From Garcia nutans (taxonomy: Eukaryota > Streptophyta > Magnoliopsida > Malpighiales > Euphorbiaceae): a stretch of 64,000 nt of DNA. The stretch lies in assembly GCA_947685225.1 (NCBI GenBank), contig CANTUV010000055.1, positions 9,869,501 to 9,933,500 of the forward strand, read 5' to 3'. Position numbers and translations under genes: made by a program. A model generated the notes under the pieces. That model had not been told where the DNA came from and made no database searches. It saw nothing but the letters and a program-made list of their open reading frames with translations. This document shows positions 10,890 to 23,230 of this stretch, piece after piece; position 1 is the first letter of the stretch, and every line of letters begins with the position of its first letter.

Positions 10890-12986
10890 ATGCACCCTTT
10901 TAATATATTAAAAATTTATAATAAAAATAAAAATCACAATAATGTTTATATTTTTTTTTTTGCAATTAATTTATCTTTATCCACCTCAATCATTCGCGTC
11001 AATTAACAAAAATTGACATATCAATAATTTACTAGTCAAATTTATTTTTCTAATAAATATGATAAAATTAAAATAAAATACTTATGCACTCTTTTGACAT
11101 TTTAAAAAGTTTATGATAAAATAAAAAACTGTTAAAGTTTATGTATTATTTGTAACTAATCCTTTTATCAATGATAAATATGAGGGGGTTTTTTTAATGA
11201 ATTTATATATTATTAAATTTTTTTAAATGATAATTAAATTAAATTTTTTTTAAAAGGTTATTAAATTAAAAATCAATTTTTTATCAATGAAATGTTGGAA
11301 GAAATTTTTAGGGAAACTAGAAAAGCCCCTACGTACTGCAGTTATTTTTATTCAATGTATAAATACTAATTTTAAAACTTACAATAATTTTAAACAAATA
11401 AAAGAAATATTAAATTATAAAAACTACAAATTTAAGTCTAAATAAAATTAAATATCAATTAAAAAATAAATCTAACATAAAATTAAATAAAATAAAAAAA
11501 TCAAATAATAAAACTAAATAGAAATAAAAATAAAACAATTAAAGTAATTGAAAAAAACTCTAACATAAAATTAAATTACAAAATTTAAAAATCCTAACAT
11601 AAATTAAAATAAAATTATAATTTATCAAAATATCAAATAAAATTAATTAAAAACTTAAAAATAACTAAAAATACCAAAAAATAAATAATAATAAAAATCA
11701 ACTCAAAACATTATATAGAACGAAAAAAATTATTCAACAATTGAACAACACAAAATCACCCAAAAGTTATATTGCAAACAAAAAAAGTAAAAGAAAATAG
11801 AAAAATTCAATAACAAAAAAATTAAAATTAAACAGCGTAATAAATTATTTAAGAAATAATCATGTAATAAAAAATACTAAAAAAGAAATTGTATTAAACA
11901 GTAACTGACGATGAAAGAAAAATAAGGAAAAGAGCACAAAATGACAATAAAAGGAAGAAGTCAATATTCTTTATAATAATTGCAAACATAATGATTAAAT
12001 GAAAACAAACAAAAAATAAATAAATAATAGATCAAATAAAATATATAAAAAAATATTAAAAATAAAATATAAAATATAAAATATATGATATATTGTATAT
12101 ATTTAATTGAAAAATAGTGTAGTAGTTGGATAATAGTATAATAATTTTGAAACTGAATAATATCGTGAGAGAAAATGATAATAAAATAGTAATTATAGTT
12201 TTTTCATTATATATATATAATTATTACTAATATCAAATAGAATATCATAATCTTATTTGAATTCTTTAAATAAAAATAAATTAATATCAAATATAATATC
12301 ATAATTCTATTTAAACTTTTTAAATATATATCTATTATATAATAAATTTAATTAAAAATATTAAAAAATTAGAATATGTGGTAAGATTGAGACAGTAACA
12401 CATTGCACAATATTATATCAGTGTTAGTTGTTTTAATATAATATAATATACATATTACATCATTTACTATTTTTTTAACTTTCATTTTTATTTTTACTAT
12501 TCTTATTTCTTTATTTTTAATTTATCTTTTTATAATTTTAGGTTAATTTTTATTTCTTATTTCTAAAGATACGGTATTTTCTTTAAACATAGTCAAGTAT
12601 CCACAATAAATGAGTTTGGACTCAATCCTTTTTACCTCTGCTCTGCATCTCTGTCACAAGTGATTCAACTTGTTCAGGTTCTACTAAATTATGCATATTA
12701 ATGTATTCCCTTGTTTGTTACGAAGAAGAAATATGTTGTTTCAATGATTAAAGCTTCAATAAACTTCTTCGCATTAAAGGAGCAGCCCAAGAATAAGTGA
12801 GAATCTATTTTTGAATTACTAATTCTATTTTTTTAATGTTAATTTTAAATGCTGGTAAGAGTTATCTAGATACTTTCCAACTCCAATTTAACATGAAAAG
12901 TTAAGTAGTGGACATACACTTTGTTGATAGCCATATGTTGTTTGGATGTTTTCTTGAATCAGATGCCTACTTGTTCTGACCTCAAT
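10890..12986. other. AT-rich intergenic DNA, possible decayed Helitron end, no gene seen
   Basis: Extremely AT-rich, with A-rich simple sequence (11380-12080) and TA runs. At about 11312-11336 the - strand reads GGGGCTTTTCTAGT, the kind of CTAGT-ending 3' terminus seen in plant Helitrons, but no clean hairpin or 5' TC end could be fixed. 12590-12960 is less AT-biased yet holds no convincing exon. Confidence 0.4.
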
Positions 12987-15699
12987 TGTACTATTTTTAT
13001 GCCCTATATACATAAATTACGTATACCACGTATATATATAGAGTACATATATAAAATATAAAAGTATTGCAGTAGATATTTATAAAATTATTTATCTATC
13101 CAAAAATATCACATATAAGCATAATATTATTAAAACCTCATATTTTCACATTACAACTCCATTTGTAAACTTTTGCAATATTTTACCTAATATACATTCC
13201 AATAGAAAAATTCATGAATGCATATATGTAGCCTTGGCACGGTTGGTTTCGTGGTGCCCACAAACTCTAATCTTCATCTCAAACACATCTCAATCTGCTC
13301 AATTTGTCACCTGCGCAATTTACATAATCAGACTAAACATAATACTTAGTGGTACATACTAATATAAAACAGTCAATTTAAATAACTATAATACATACCT
13401 CTACCTTCCTTTTTCCTTATGATATTTTCACAACTATCTCACCAATTTTTTTCTCTTACATATATATATATATATATATCACACAACATCATCGTAATAG
13501 GGTTCATATGCAATTATTACACAACCACACATACATACATTCAACAAATTATCATCACATCACAATACAAAACTCGACTCGTCACATGATTATCATAATT
13601 CTATAATCAATCAAACACTCAATATTCTCGTTTAATTCATCATTTCATCTTTTAATTACAATATTATCAATATTATACCAAACTCGATATCACATCACAT
13701 GGTATACACGCTGGACCCAACTACTCTCTATACAATTATCAAATTTTAAAATAATTGATTTAGACTATATCTCATATCTGTGACACCTAGTATCTCGTTG
13801 AAGGTGTATCTCTATCTGTGACACCTAGTATCTCGCCCAATGTTATTATATTATATACATGGCCCAGCTCTGCTTAGGTCATGTCCAGCTTTGCTCAGGT
13901 CATGGCCCAGCTCTAATCGAGCTTCTCATCATATACACCAATATCATTTTTTTAGATCTAATAATTATGCAGAGTAATACTCAACACATTACACTTTTCA
14001 CATTTCTCATACTTAACATCAAGACTTAGCTCTGCTCAAGTTTTTCAATATATTCTCATCATTCATCACATTATTTTTTATACTTCACATTTCATACATT
14101 AATTTTCAAGAATTCTAATACATCTCGTGATCACACAACATTGTGATCACCATCACATATTTCATATTTATCATATTTTGCAACATCACACACTCACATA
14201 TACTTATGTTACAACATTACAATCACACATATTCAATACATATAATCACATAACCAACACATTAACTCATTTATATATACCTCTCTTTCCTCATTCCATA
14301 TTCTTATCATATTTTTCATTTTTAATGCACTTTTTATAGCTTTACACTATTTTCATAATTTATATATTTCTTTAACATAAGCCATAATTCAATAGCTTAT
14401 CATCACATTCATCAAACCATACACACACTTTAATGTCAAACAATGTACTATAAGTATGTACGAAGCTTTTTCTTACTCCAAAACCAATCCAACTCTTCAT
14501 CCACCTATCACTTTCATCAAAGCTTTAACCATTGCCATTTATACCCACTTGGCCTCAATACACATAAGTCATACAATAGGCAATATTATTTATTTACAAT
14601 TACTTCCATGTCCAATGTATACCAAATTATTATTATTTCTATAATTTTTATCAAAATCCTATTAAAACTCTAATTTCACCATTTTCTACTTTGTTTAAAC
14701 TCCATTCAACCTAACTCATTTCCAACATTTAACCATAAAATCATTACTTACATATCAAAACAACAACAAATTAGCTCAGTTCAATAATTATAAACATTTT
14801 CTTCAAAAACCCTAATTTCACATACTTTCGCCAAGAACCCTAACTCCATCCAAACTTATCTATTTTCAATTTCTAACCATAAAATCACCATTTATATATT
14901 AAAATAACATCAAATCCCTTCATTACAACAATTAAATTTACCCATACCAAAACTCTAATTTTTACATAACTTATCCACAACCCTAAATTTTTCAACTATG
15001 TCAAGTTCAAACCAACAAACCATCATTTCATCACCTACTTATCATTTTAACATTAGTGACTATTAATTTAACAATTTAAACCATTTTCTCTCTCCACCTA
15101 AATCTTACATAACCTTAAAATTAAAAAAATCGAGCTTGAAATAGAAAAATACTTATTTAAATCCTTGGTGAATCTTCAAAATCACCTTAATTCCTTTAAA
15201 TTCTTTATAAAATTTGATGGGTTAAATGAAAAAAAAATTCCTTTTAAGCTCCATGAAAATTGTCCAAGAAGAAGGAGAAGAAGAAACCAAATTTGACTTT
15301 TACTCCTTTCTTCCTTAGCCACATATATATATTATTTAAATAATTAATTAATATTTAATAAATTTCTCAAATTTTTATTATCTTCCACTATAAAAATTAA
15401 TTTTAATTTTAATTTATTTTATTCATTTTAATATATTTTTTTGTTATTATTATTTAACTTTTTACTATTTACTATTTGACTTTTACTATTTAGCTTTTTG
15501 TCATTTATGAGAAGGTATATATCACGTATATGTAATATATATGTAACATATATGTAATGTGTATTTTATATATACATCAAGTATATATTATGGGTATATC
15601 ATATACATTATGAATATATCTTATACTTCTCTCTTCTAACTCATTAATCACACCCCAAATTAATTATTTAACAAAATTTAAAAATCTATGGATGTTAAA
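12987..15699 (-). mobile_element. 3' LTR of a non-autonomous long-LTR retrotransposon
   Basis: On the - strand this is the downstream LTR of the element at 12987-18905. It begins (right edge) with TTTAACATCCATAG, from the family's TGTAACATCC, and ends at TGTA 12987. It aligns along its whole length with the LTR at 16372-18905: shared words include TTAGTGGTACATACTAA, GACACCTAGTATCTCG-type tandem units, ACTCTTCATCCA and TTTCACCATTTT. The purine tract expected before a 3' LTR lies at 15700-15714. About 2.7 kb, an exceptionally long LTR. Confidence 0.85.
13755..13925 (-). repeat. Variable short tandem repeats in the left LTR
   Basis: Two copies of a unit containing GTGACACCTAGTATCTCG (about 13780-13840) are followed by three copies of a roughly 22-bp unit containing GGCCCAGCTCTGCT (about 13860-13920). 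The partner LTR has the same block at about 17150-17270 with different unit numbers and sequence. Confidence 0.7.
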
Positions 15700-16371
15700 A
15701 TTCTCTCTCCCTTAAATAATTTCGCCTTCGAAATTACGTACTTCGGTAAACTAACCTTATCACAATCAAACATCAACTTCAAGTCTTAATAAAACTAATT
15801 ACTCAATCATTAGCCAACATAGTCTTGACTCTCCCCCCTTATATGTAACCTCAATCATCTTCACAAATCTCTACATTAACGCGAAGAATTCTCAAGTCAA
15901 AATTTCAAATTAGACTCATAAAACACGATTGTGTCAGACATGGTCATGTTCCTCCACAGCCACGCCCATGGAAAATTAGACCACTTCTATTACAACAGTT
16001 TCATTCCTTAAATCATGCCCGGGTCTATTTACATACACACCCATGTTGAACAACTACACCTGTGTTGTATTATGGACATGCCTACATAAATTTAACCTTC
16101 ATTATCTTCATCTTGTCTGCCAACACAATCAATAAATATTACACTCCTAACATGTATACAATCAATCCCACAATTTCAATTAAACTCAAAACTTCAATCC
16201 ACACATACTGTCACAACATACTCAAATATTGCCACATTCGAGACCAACATAAGTACCAATGTATATGTATATATTAAAACTTAATTTTTCACTTTGAAAT
16301 TCTCATTCCATTTCTTTTTAAAACCCACTTAGGCTGAGAATCTCAAACATAAACTCTGATACTAAAACAAA
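15700..16371 (-). mobile_element. Internal region of the non-autonomous LTR element (672 bp, no genes)
   Basis: Between the two LTRs. Reading the - strand, it starts at the right with the primer-binding site (reverse complement of 16353-16364, TAGTATCAGAGT, two changes from TGGTATCAGAGC). The leader TTTGAGATTCTCA that follows is also seen beside the primer-binding site near 1200. It ends at the left with a polypurine tract, complementary to CTCTCTCCC at 15703-15711. I see no gag, protease, integrase or reverse-transcriptase words; the open frames here are short and on the wrong strand. Size and content fit a LARD/TRIM-like element moved by proteins from a partner. Confidence 0.85.
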
Positions 16372-18905
16372 TATAACACCCTTTTATCCTATATATATAT
16401 ATATTACATATATCCTGTATACATATAGTACATATATAAAGTATAAATGTGTTGCAATAAATATTTATAAAATCATTTTTTATCAAAAAAAAAATATCAC
16501 ATATAAGCATAGTATTATTAAAACCTCATATTGTCACATTGCAACTTCATTTACTTTTACAATATTTTTCCCAATATACATTTCAATAGAAAAAATCCAT
16601 GAATGCATATGTGTAACCCTGGCAAAGTTGGTCTCGTGGAGCCTACAAACTCTAATCTTCACCTCAAACACACCTCGATCTGCTCAACTATCACCTGCTC
16701 AATTTACATAATTTCACTAAACATAATACTTAGTGGTACATACTAACACAAAACAGTTAATTTAAATAAATATAATACGTACCTCTACCTTCTTTTCTCC
16801 TTATGATATGTTCACAATTATTTCACCGGCTTTTTTTCTCATATATATATATATCACACAACATCATCATAACAGGGTCTATATGCAATTATTACACAAC
16901 CACACATACATACATTCAGCAAATCATCATCATATTATAATACAAAACTCAACTTGTCACAACATTACCATAATTCTATAATCAATCAAACACTTAATAT
17001 TCTCGTTTAATTCATTATTTCATCATTTAATTACAAAGTTATCAATACTATACCAAACTCGGTATCACATTACATGGTATACACGCTAGGCCCAGTTACT
17101 CATTATACAATTATCAAGTTCCACAATAATTGATTTGGACTATATCTCATATTTGTAACACCAATATCTCGCTAAAGGCGTATATCCATCTGTGACACCC
17201 AATGTCTCGCCCAGCGTAATCATATTATATATATGACTCAGCTCTGCTGAAGTCACGACCCAGCTCTGCTCGGCTTCTCATTATATACACCAATATCAAT
17301 TTTTTGAAACTAATAATTATGTAGAGTAATACACAACACATCACAATTTTCATATTTCTCATACTCAACATCAACAATTAGCTCTGCTCAAGTCTTTCAA
17401 CATATTCTCATCATTCATCACATCATTTTTCACATTTCACATTTCATACATTCCTTTTTAAGAATTCTAATACATCTTGTGACCACACAACACTGTGATT
17501 ACCATCACATATTTCATATTTATCATATTTTGCAACATCACACTCATATATATTTATGTTACAACATTACAATCACATATATTCAATATATATAATCGCA
17601 TAATAAACACATTAACTTATTTATATATATCTCTCATTTTTCTCATTCCATATTCTTATCATGTTTCTCATTATCAATGCACTTTTTATAGCTTTATACT
17701 ATTTTTATAATTTATACATATCTTTAATATAAGTCATATTTTAATGGCTTATCATCACATTCATCAAACCATACGCACAATTTAATATCAAACAATGTAC
17801 TATAAGTATGTATGAAGCTTTTTCTTGCTCCAAAACCAATCTAACTCTTCATCCAGCTATTACTTTCATCAAAGCTTTAACCATTATCATGTGTACCCAC
17901 TTGGCCTAAATACACATAAGCCATACAATAAGCAATATTATTCATTTACAATCACTTCCATGTCCAATGTATACCAAATTATCATTATTTCTACAATTTT
18001 CATCAAAATTCCATTAAAACTCTAATTTCACCATTTTTTTACTTTGTTTAAACTTCATTCAACCAAGCTCATTTTTAACATTTAACCATAAAATCATTAC
18101 TTACATGTCAAAACAACAACAAATTAGCTCAATTCAATAATTATAAACTTTTTCTTCAAAAAACCCTAATTTCACATATTTTTGCCAAGAACTCTAACTT
18201 CATCCAAACTTACTCATTTTCAATTTCAAACCATAAAATCATCATTTATATATTAAAACAACATCAAATCTCTTCATTACAACAATTAAATTCACTCATA
18301 CCAAAATTCTAATTTTTACATAACTTATCCACAACCTTAAATTTTTCAACTATGTCAACTTCAAACCAACCAACTATCATTTCATTACATATTTATCATT
18401 TTAACATCAATTATTATCAATTTAATGATTTAAATCATTTTTCTCTCTCTACCTAAGTCTTACATAACTTTCAAATTAAAGAAATCAAGCTTGAAATAGA
18501 AAATGCTTACTTGAATCCTTAGTGAATCTTCAAGATCACTTTAATTCCTTCGAATTCTTTATAAAATTTGATGGGTTAAATAAAGAAAAATTTTCCTTTT
18601 AAGCTTCATGAAAATCATCCAAGACGAAGAAGGAGAAGAAGACCAAATTTAATTTTGATCAAATTTGACTTTTACTCCTTTCTTATATATTATTTAAATA
18701 AATAATTAATAATTATTAAATTTTCTAAGTTTTCATCATCTTCCACTATCATTATTTTTAATTTTGATTTATTGTATTCATTTTGATTTATTATTTTATT
18801 ATTATTATTTTTAACTTTTTACTATTTATCATTTGACTTTTACTATTTAACTTTTGTCTTTTATGAGAATGTATATATCATATATATGTAATGTATATAT
18901 ACATC
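16372..18905 (-). mobile_element. 5' LTR of the non-autonomous element, outer ~150 bp missing
   Basis: It begins beside the primer-binding site at TATAACACCCTTTTATCC (from TGTAACACCC) and follows the partner LTR at 12987-15699 closely until about 18905, in TATATATACATCAA. There the match stops, about 150 bases before the expected terminus, so the outer end was lost by deletion. No target-site duplication can therefore be checked for the whole element. The two LTRs differ by many substitutions and small indels, so the insertion is not recent. Confidence 0.82.
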
Positions 18906-20400
18906 AACACCATTGCCTTTGTTGTGCACATGACTCGAGCTAAGAAGCTCGATTTCATAGTTTTTATCTTAAATTGAATGCCTTTTAGTGCAACGGGCTT
19001 AGTTTAATTTAGGTTTGTTATTTTACCGAATTGAAAAGAGATTGGGATTGGAAAATTATCTTTGGAAATCTCTTCTTGCTTGATTTAGTAAAGGGTTAAA
19101 GCATTTTTCTACTTTTTAATTCCACCGTGTACTTGATAAATTTTCTTGACTTGAATATTAAAAGAAGAAATTAATTGAAAAAAAATTAATTAAAAATTTT
19201 AATTTAGAAAATTAATTTTTTAAGAGAATAATTGAAATAAATTTAGTTCAATGTCCACATGATTTTCAAATATCTTTGAAGAGAAAAAAGACCCTTTATT
19301 TATAAGAAAAAGTCCAAAAATCAGAAAAATTGTAGAAATTCACATCCATATGCAGCTAAAGTGCTTGATGCTAGATGACGAGCCCCATGCATGCAACTGT
19401 CCATAAATCACGATGCGCGACTGGCAGCGTGTGCTGTGGCCTACACGAGCTTCTTTTATGGGTTCACATTTTTAGCCCGTTTTAGACTCGTCCAGAATCC
19501 AAGTTAAGTGATTCAAGTTGCATTGAAACTGTAATCACTTGCTCTTTATCTTGGGTGTAAAGTTTCCCTAGAAAAGTCAAAGCGTGATAGTTTGCTCACT
19601 TATACACGTTCTAAGCTCCCTCACGAGTCAGGCAACAATGGCCATACAACAATCCAAATGCCAAAACTCATGATTAGGTGTGCACACCCATTTTTTAAGT
19701 TAATGGCGTGCATGCCATAGTCATGGGCAGGGTTATGAGCATGCCACTATGACTAGTGTGCATGCCTTTATGAGTAGAGGGGCATACCATTTTGTCTCGT
19801 CTAGCCTTGGGCTAAATCTTTTTGGGCTCGAGTGTGGAGGACCGTTTTCCTATAAACTCTCCATATTTCTTCCTTCATCCTTATTTTACGTTGGAGGAAT
19901 AATTAAGGTATCTACACATAATTCATAAAATGAGGCATGAACAAAAATTTCCAAATCGAGTTCTCAAGCAGTCAACTTTGTAAACTCATATCTTTATCTA
20001 TAAAATTTCAAATTCTGCGTTATTTATATCATTGTAATGCACTTGTTTCATATTTTAGTAATATGTAATTATTATGACATGGGTAACAATATGTAAATTG
20101 CGAAAATACCCTAAACATTCTATCCTAACAACATTCATGTCTATATTAAACACAAAATCTCGTGTCATAATTCAATACTCTGAACAAATATTCATGAGAA
20201 TCATCAAATGTGCTCTTATATAAATCATACGGAATTAGCTGAAATTCATATCAAATAACATATTTCTTGATGATTTCACAAGAAATAGTTTAAATTTTTC
20301 ACTGAATAAAATCATCAATGGAAACGCACCATTTTTTGACAATCTAATTTAAACTTTTTTTAACATGGATTTTCTTTCTACAACTACAGAAAAGTTAAAA
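18906..20400. other. Unclassified DNA, less AT-rich, no gene seen
   Basis: 18906-19900 has a more balanced base composition and repeated GCATGCC-type words (about 19690-19790), but no open frame, splice-consistent exons or transposon termini I recognise. It may be the interior of an old retrotransposon that removed the end of the LTR at 18905. 19900-20400 is AT-rich and featureless. Confidence 0.4.
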
Positions 20401-20428
20401 TTTATCAATTTCTCTCTTGGCATATATA

Positions 20429-20510
20429 TAAAAGTCAAGAGCTGCCTTTTGTAACCATTTCTATAGTTGCAAATCTTAACATGATTGAGAGTTGCAATTC
20501 TTGACTTTTA
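20429..20510. repeat. Short inverted repeat (17-bp arms, 82 bp)
   Basis: TAAAAGTCAAGAGCTGC at 20429-20445 is complementary (15 of 17) to 20494-20510 (GCAATTCTTGACTTTTA), with a 48-base spacer that itself contains GTTGCAA and TTGCAA words. It could be a small foldback element or a hairpin. No flanking duplication was recognised. Confidence 0.55.
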
Positions 20511-21640
20511 GATCTTGGTCAATCCATCATAAATAATCTGATTTATCAACAGTTTCCAATAATATCATTAATATTTTCAAATTTAAATATACATTTACAA
20601 ATTTTTAAATTTTAATTTTTACTCTATTTTTTAGCAAAAAATAATTAAGTTTATTTTGTGTGGCTTTGTATCAAGTTATACATCCAAATATAAAAATAAA
20701 ATAAAAATTCATTATCACTTCATATTCGATTAAAAAAATATTTTTATTTTAACTACCACGTGAAGTTTCTTATAAATATTTTTGACAAAAAATAAAATAT
20801 AAAATTTTAATATAAAAAATTTAAAATTGAGAATTTTATTAGCAAATTAAATTTTGAGAGAATATATATATATATATATGCTTTAAGAAAAAAAGAGATA
20901 TTTTAAGAATGTCACATCATCAATCTTTTAAAAAAATATTATTTTATTTTTTAATTTTAATAATATATATAATTTAATAATTAATAAATTATATTTGTAA
21001 TTTTTAATCTTCTATTAAATAATTATATATTAATATAATTTTATAATATTGATTAAATAAATTATATTTATGACTTTTATTTTTCTATAAATTAAATACA
21101 TACTAATATAATTTAATAATATTAATTAATTTATATAATTTTTTGAAAATTTAAAAAGTTAAAAAATATATATAGCTCTTAACCTTGATAATAAATTAAT
21201 TATAAATTAAATAATTTATTTATAATAATAATTAATTTATATCTTTTTAAAAACATAAATAATTAAAAATATGATTTATCTTCCTAACAAATTAATTATA
21301 ATATTAATAATTTATATAGTTCCAATATAAAATTTTAATTATTAATACTTCTACTCATAATTTTCTTCATAATTTTTATTTTTTCTTATTTTTTCTCTTA
21401 TTTTTATAAAATTTATAATTTTTTATGATAAAAATATATGTAAATTTTATTTTTGGTTAGTGAAAGTGTTAAGTTATGAAAAAAAAAATGTATATACTCA
21501 CTTATATTATTTTGATGAAACTATTGTAAAAATCAACAAAAATATTTTTTTATAATAAAATTTATTATTAATTTATATTTAAATTATTTTTTAAAATAAA
21601 ATAAAGATAAATAATTATATTAAAAGAAACCCCATATTAC
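20511..21640. other. Extremely AT-rich intergenic DNA
   Basis: Mostly A/T homopolymer-like text, with a (TA)n run at about 20863-20879. Nothing coding or structural is supported. Confidence 0.45.
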
Positions 21641-22560
21641 ATAAGAATTCTACCATGAGAGGAGAACCATAGGAAGTGATAAAACATTAGAAAAGCAAGG
21701 AGAAGCTCAACAATCACCAAAATAAAAGCTTTAGGTGTTCCATCTCAGAAAAATCCTCTGGCCAGAAAAAGGGGTGAATCGGCCAGACGAGGAAATTAAA
21801 CCCAACAAAATCAACAAATAATATAAGACAAAACCGTTGTGAGCTAAATCAATGATTGAAGCAATCTTAGTAAAGAGCCATAGATAACAAACAGTGAAAG
21901 ACTCCAAAGAGACAATAGTGGTGTTCTTCAAACTCCTCACTAAAAGAGGAGAATCACCTAAGCCCAAATCACATAATACCAAATCGGTACTTTGAATCAA
22001 ACAACCAAACAGACTGCTATAAGCAAACAAATCAAGGAGGTGGAGAGAAGGGAATGGACCTAACTTACAAACAACCAAGTACAGAAGAAAGAAAGAAATT
22101 GAATAGCTTCTTGCAAGAAAAATGAAACATCCACTAGATTGGGAGGACAAAAATCCATATTGGTTTCTGAAGCTTCATGGAATAGTACTTCTCACTGCCC
22201 CTTCAATATATCCCAATAAAATCCAACTCTCTTGAGCTCAACACCACATGAAATTAGGTCGATGGAAGCAAAATCATTACAGCTCCACAAGGAAAGGGAA
22301 CGCCTTTATCCAAGATCAGAACCGAGACCTTCAATCGCCAAAAACCACAAAAACTCTATTAAGGAGTATAAAAGAGAATCAGAGTATAGATCTAAGAAAT
22401 TTAAATCCAACATCCTCATTTTATAAAAACCTTTAAAGAAACTAACAATAGAAATAAAAGATGTAGGGCTGTCAATAGCTGGCCAACCGTCGGCAGCCCT
22501 AAATCTAGAACTAAGAGTTCATAAGGAAGGCGGCTAGAATGAACAGAGAACATAGAATTC
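21641..22560 (-). other. Unclassified, possibly repetitive segment with a 139-codon open frame
   Basis: This block is clearly less AT-rich than its surroundings. On the - strand an open frame at 22150-21731 encodes a 139-residue, strongly hydrophobic Leu/Ser/Phe-rich product (MSSQSSGCFIFLARS…GQRIFLRWNT) without recognisable motifs, intron signals or promoter. The sharp boundaries (A-rich DNA on both sides) suggest a decayed retroelement untranslated region or captured fragment. I do not recognise it and make no functional claim. A small perfect hairpin sits inside at 22464-22501. Confidence 0.3.
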
Positions 22561-22691
22561 TAAGAGAGAATAAGAATTTCAACGATATTTTAATATTTAA
22601 ATTATTTAATATTTATTAATTGTTGATTATATTTATTGTATTTTGTTATTCTGATAGGCGTGGCATGCGTGGACAAGTCACTTGTTAATAG

Positions 22692-22699
22692 TATAAATA
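22692..22699 (+). promoter_or_regulatory. Candidate TATA box of the kelch gene
   Basis: TATAAATA followed by GAGAAAAT, about 530 bases before the start codon. The distance would require a long 5'UTR or a 5'UTR intron; the AATGTAG just before 23218 could be the acceptor of such an intron. Inference from motif and position. Confidence 0.4.
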
Positions 22700-23217
22700 G
22701 AGAAAATCTTTTCAAAAATATATAGATGAAAATAGAGAAATTGAAGAAGGATTGGTGGACCAAGAATTCTTCTTCCAGCCTGGCATTTTGATTGACCGGT
22801 CGGTCGGGTCGGGTAGAACCAGACTGTGTGAACTGAGCAATTAGCAGCAAGGTTTAGATCTACACCGTGAACTGAACATATTTGTATTCCATTGGATTTC
22901 CAAACACAAAATTTGATTTTTCAGCGGCAATTTTTTTTCTTTAAACTTCATAAAATTGATCATGTTATTGGTAATTAAATACTCTCTAAACCCTAAGTTT
23001 CTCTTTCCGTTAATCAAGTTTTATTGGCTATCATCTGCTGTCTTTCTCATGTTTATTTAAATTTTTTTCACTAACTTTTTGATTCACAATGTGTTCAGCC
23101 AAGAATTTTATGTTTTTTAATTATTGTTTATTTCTTTTTCAATTTCTTGTTCTTTCGTTTTTATCTGATGAAGTTTTTTATTTTAATTTTTTTTTTAAAT
23201 TGCGGTTTGAAATGTAG

Positions 23218-23229
23218 ATGATTAGATGA
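23218..23229 (+). promoter_or_regulatory. Minimal upstream ORF before the kelch start codon
   Basis: ATG ATT AGA TGA encodes Met-Ile-Arg-stop and ends one base before the main ATG at 23231. If it is in the mRNA, reinitiation or leaky scanning would be needed to reach the main start. The AG just before it could also be a splice acceptor. Confidence 0.45.
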
Positions 23230-23230
23230 A

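Noticed and set aside
12987..18905. Segmental tandem duplication instead of an LTR element
   Set aside because: The two long direct repeats are separated by a segment with a primer-binding site at one junction and a polypurine tract at the other, and the repeat ends match solo LTRs elsewhere in the window that have 5-bp duplications.
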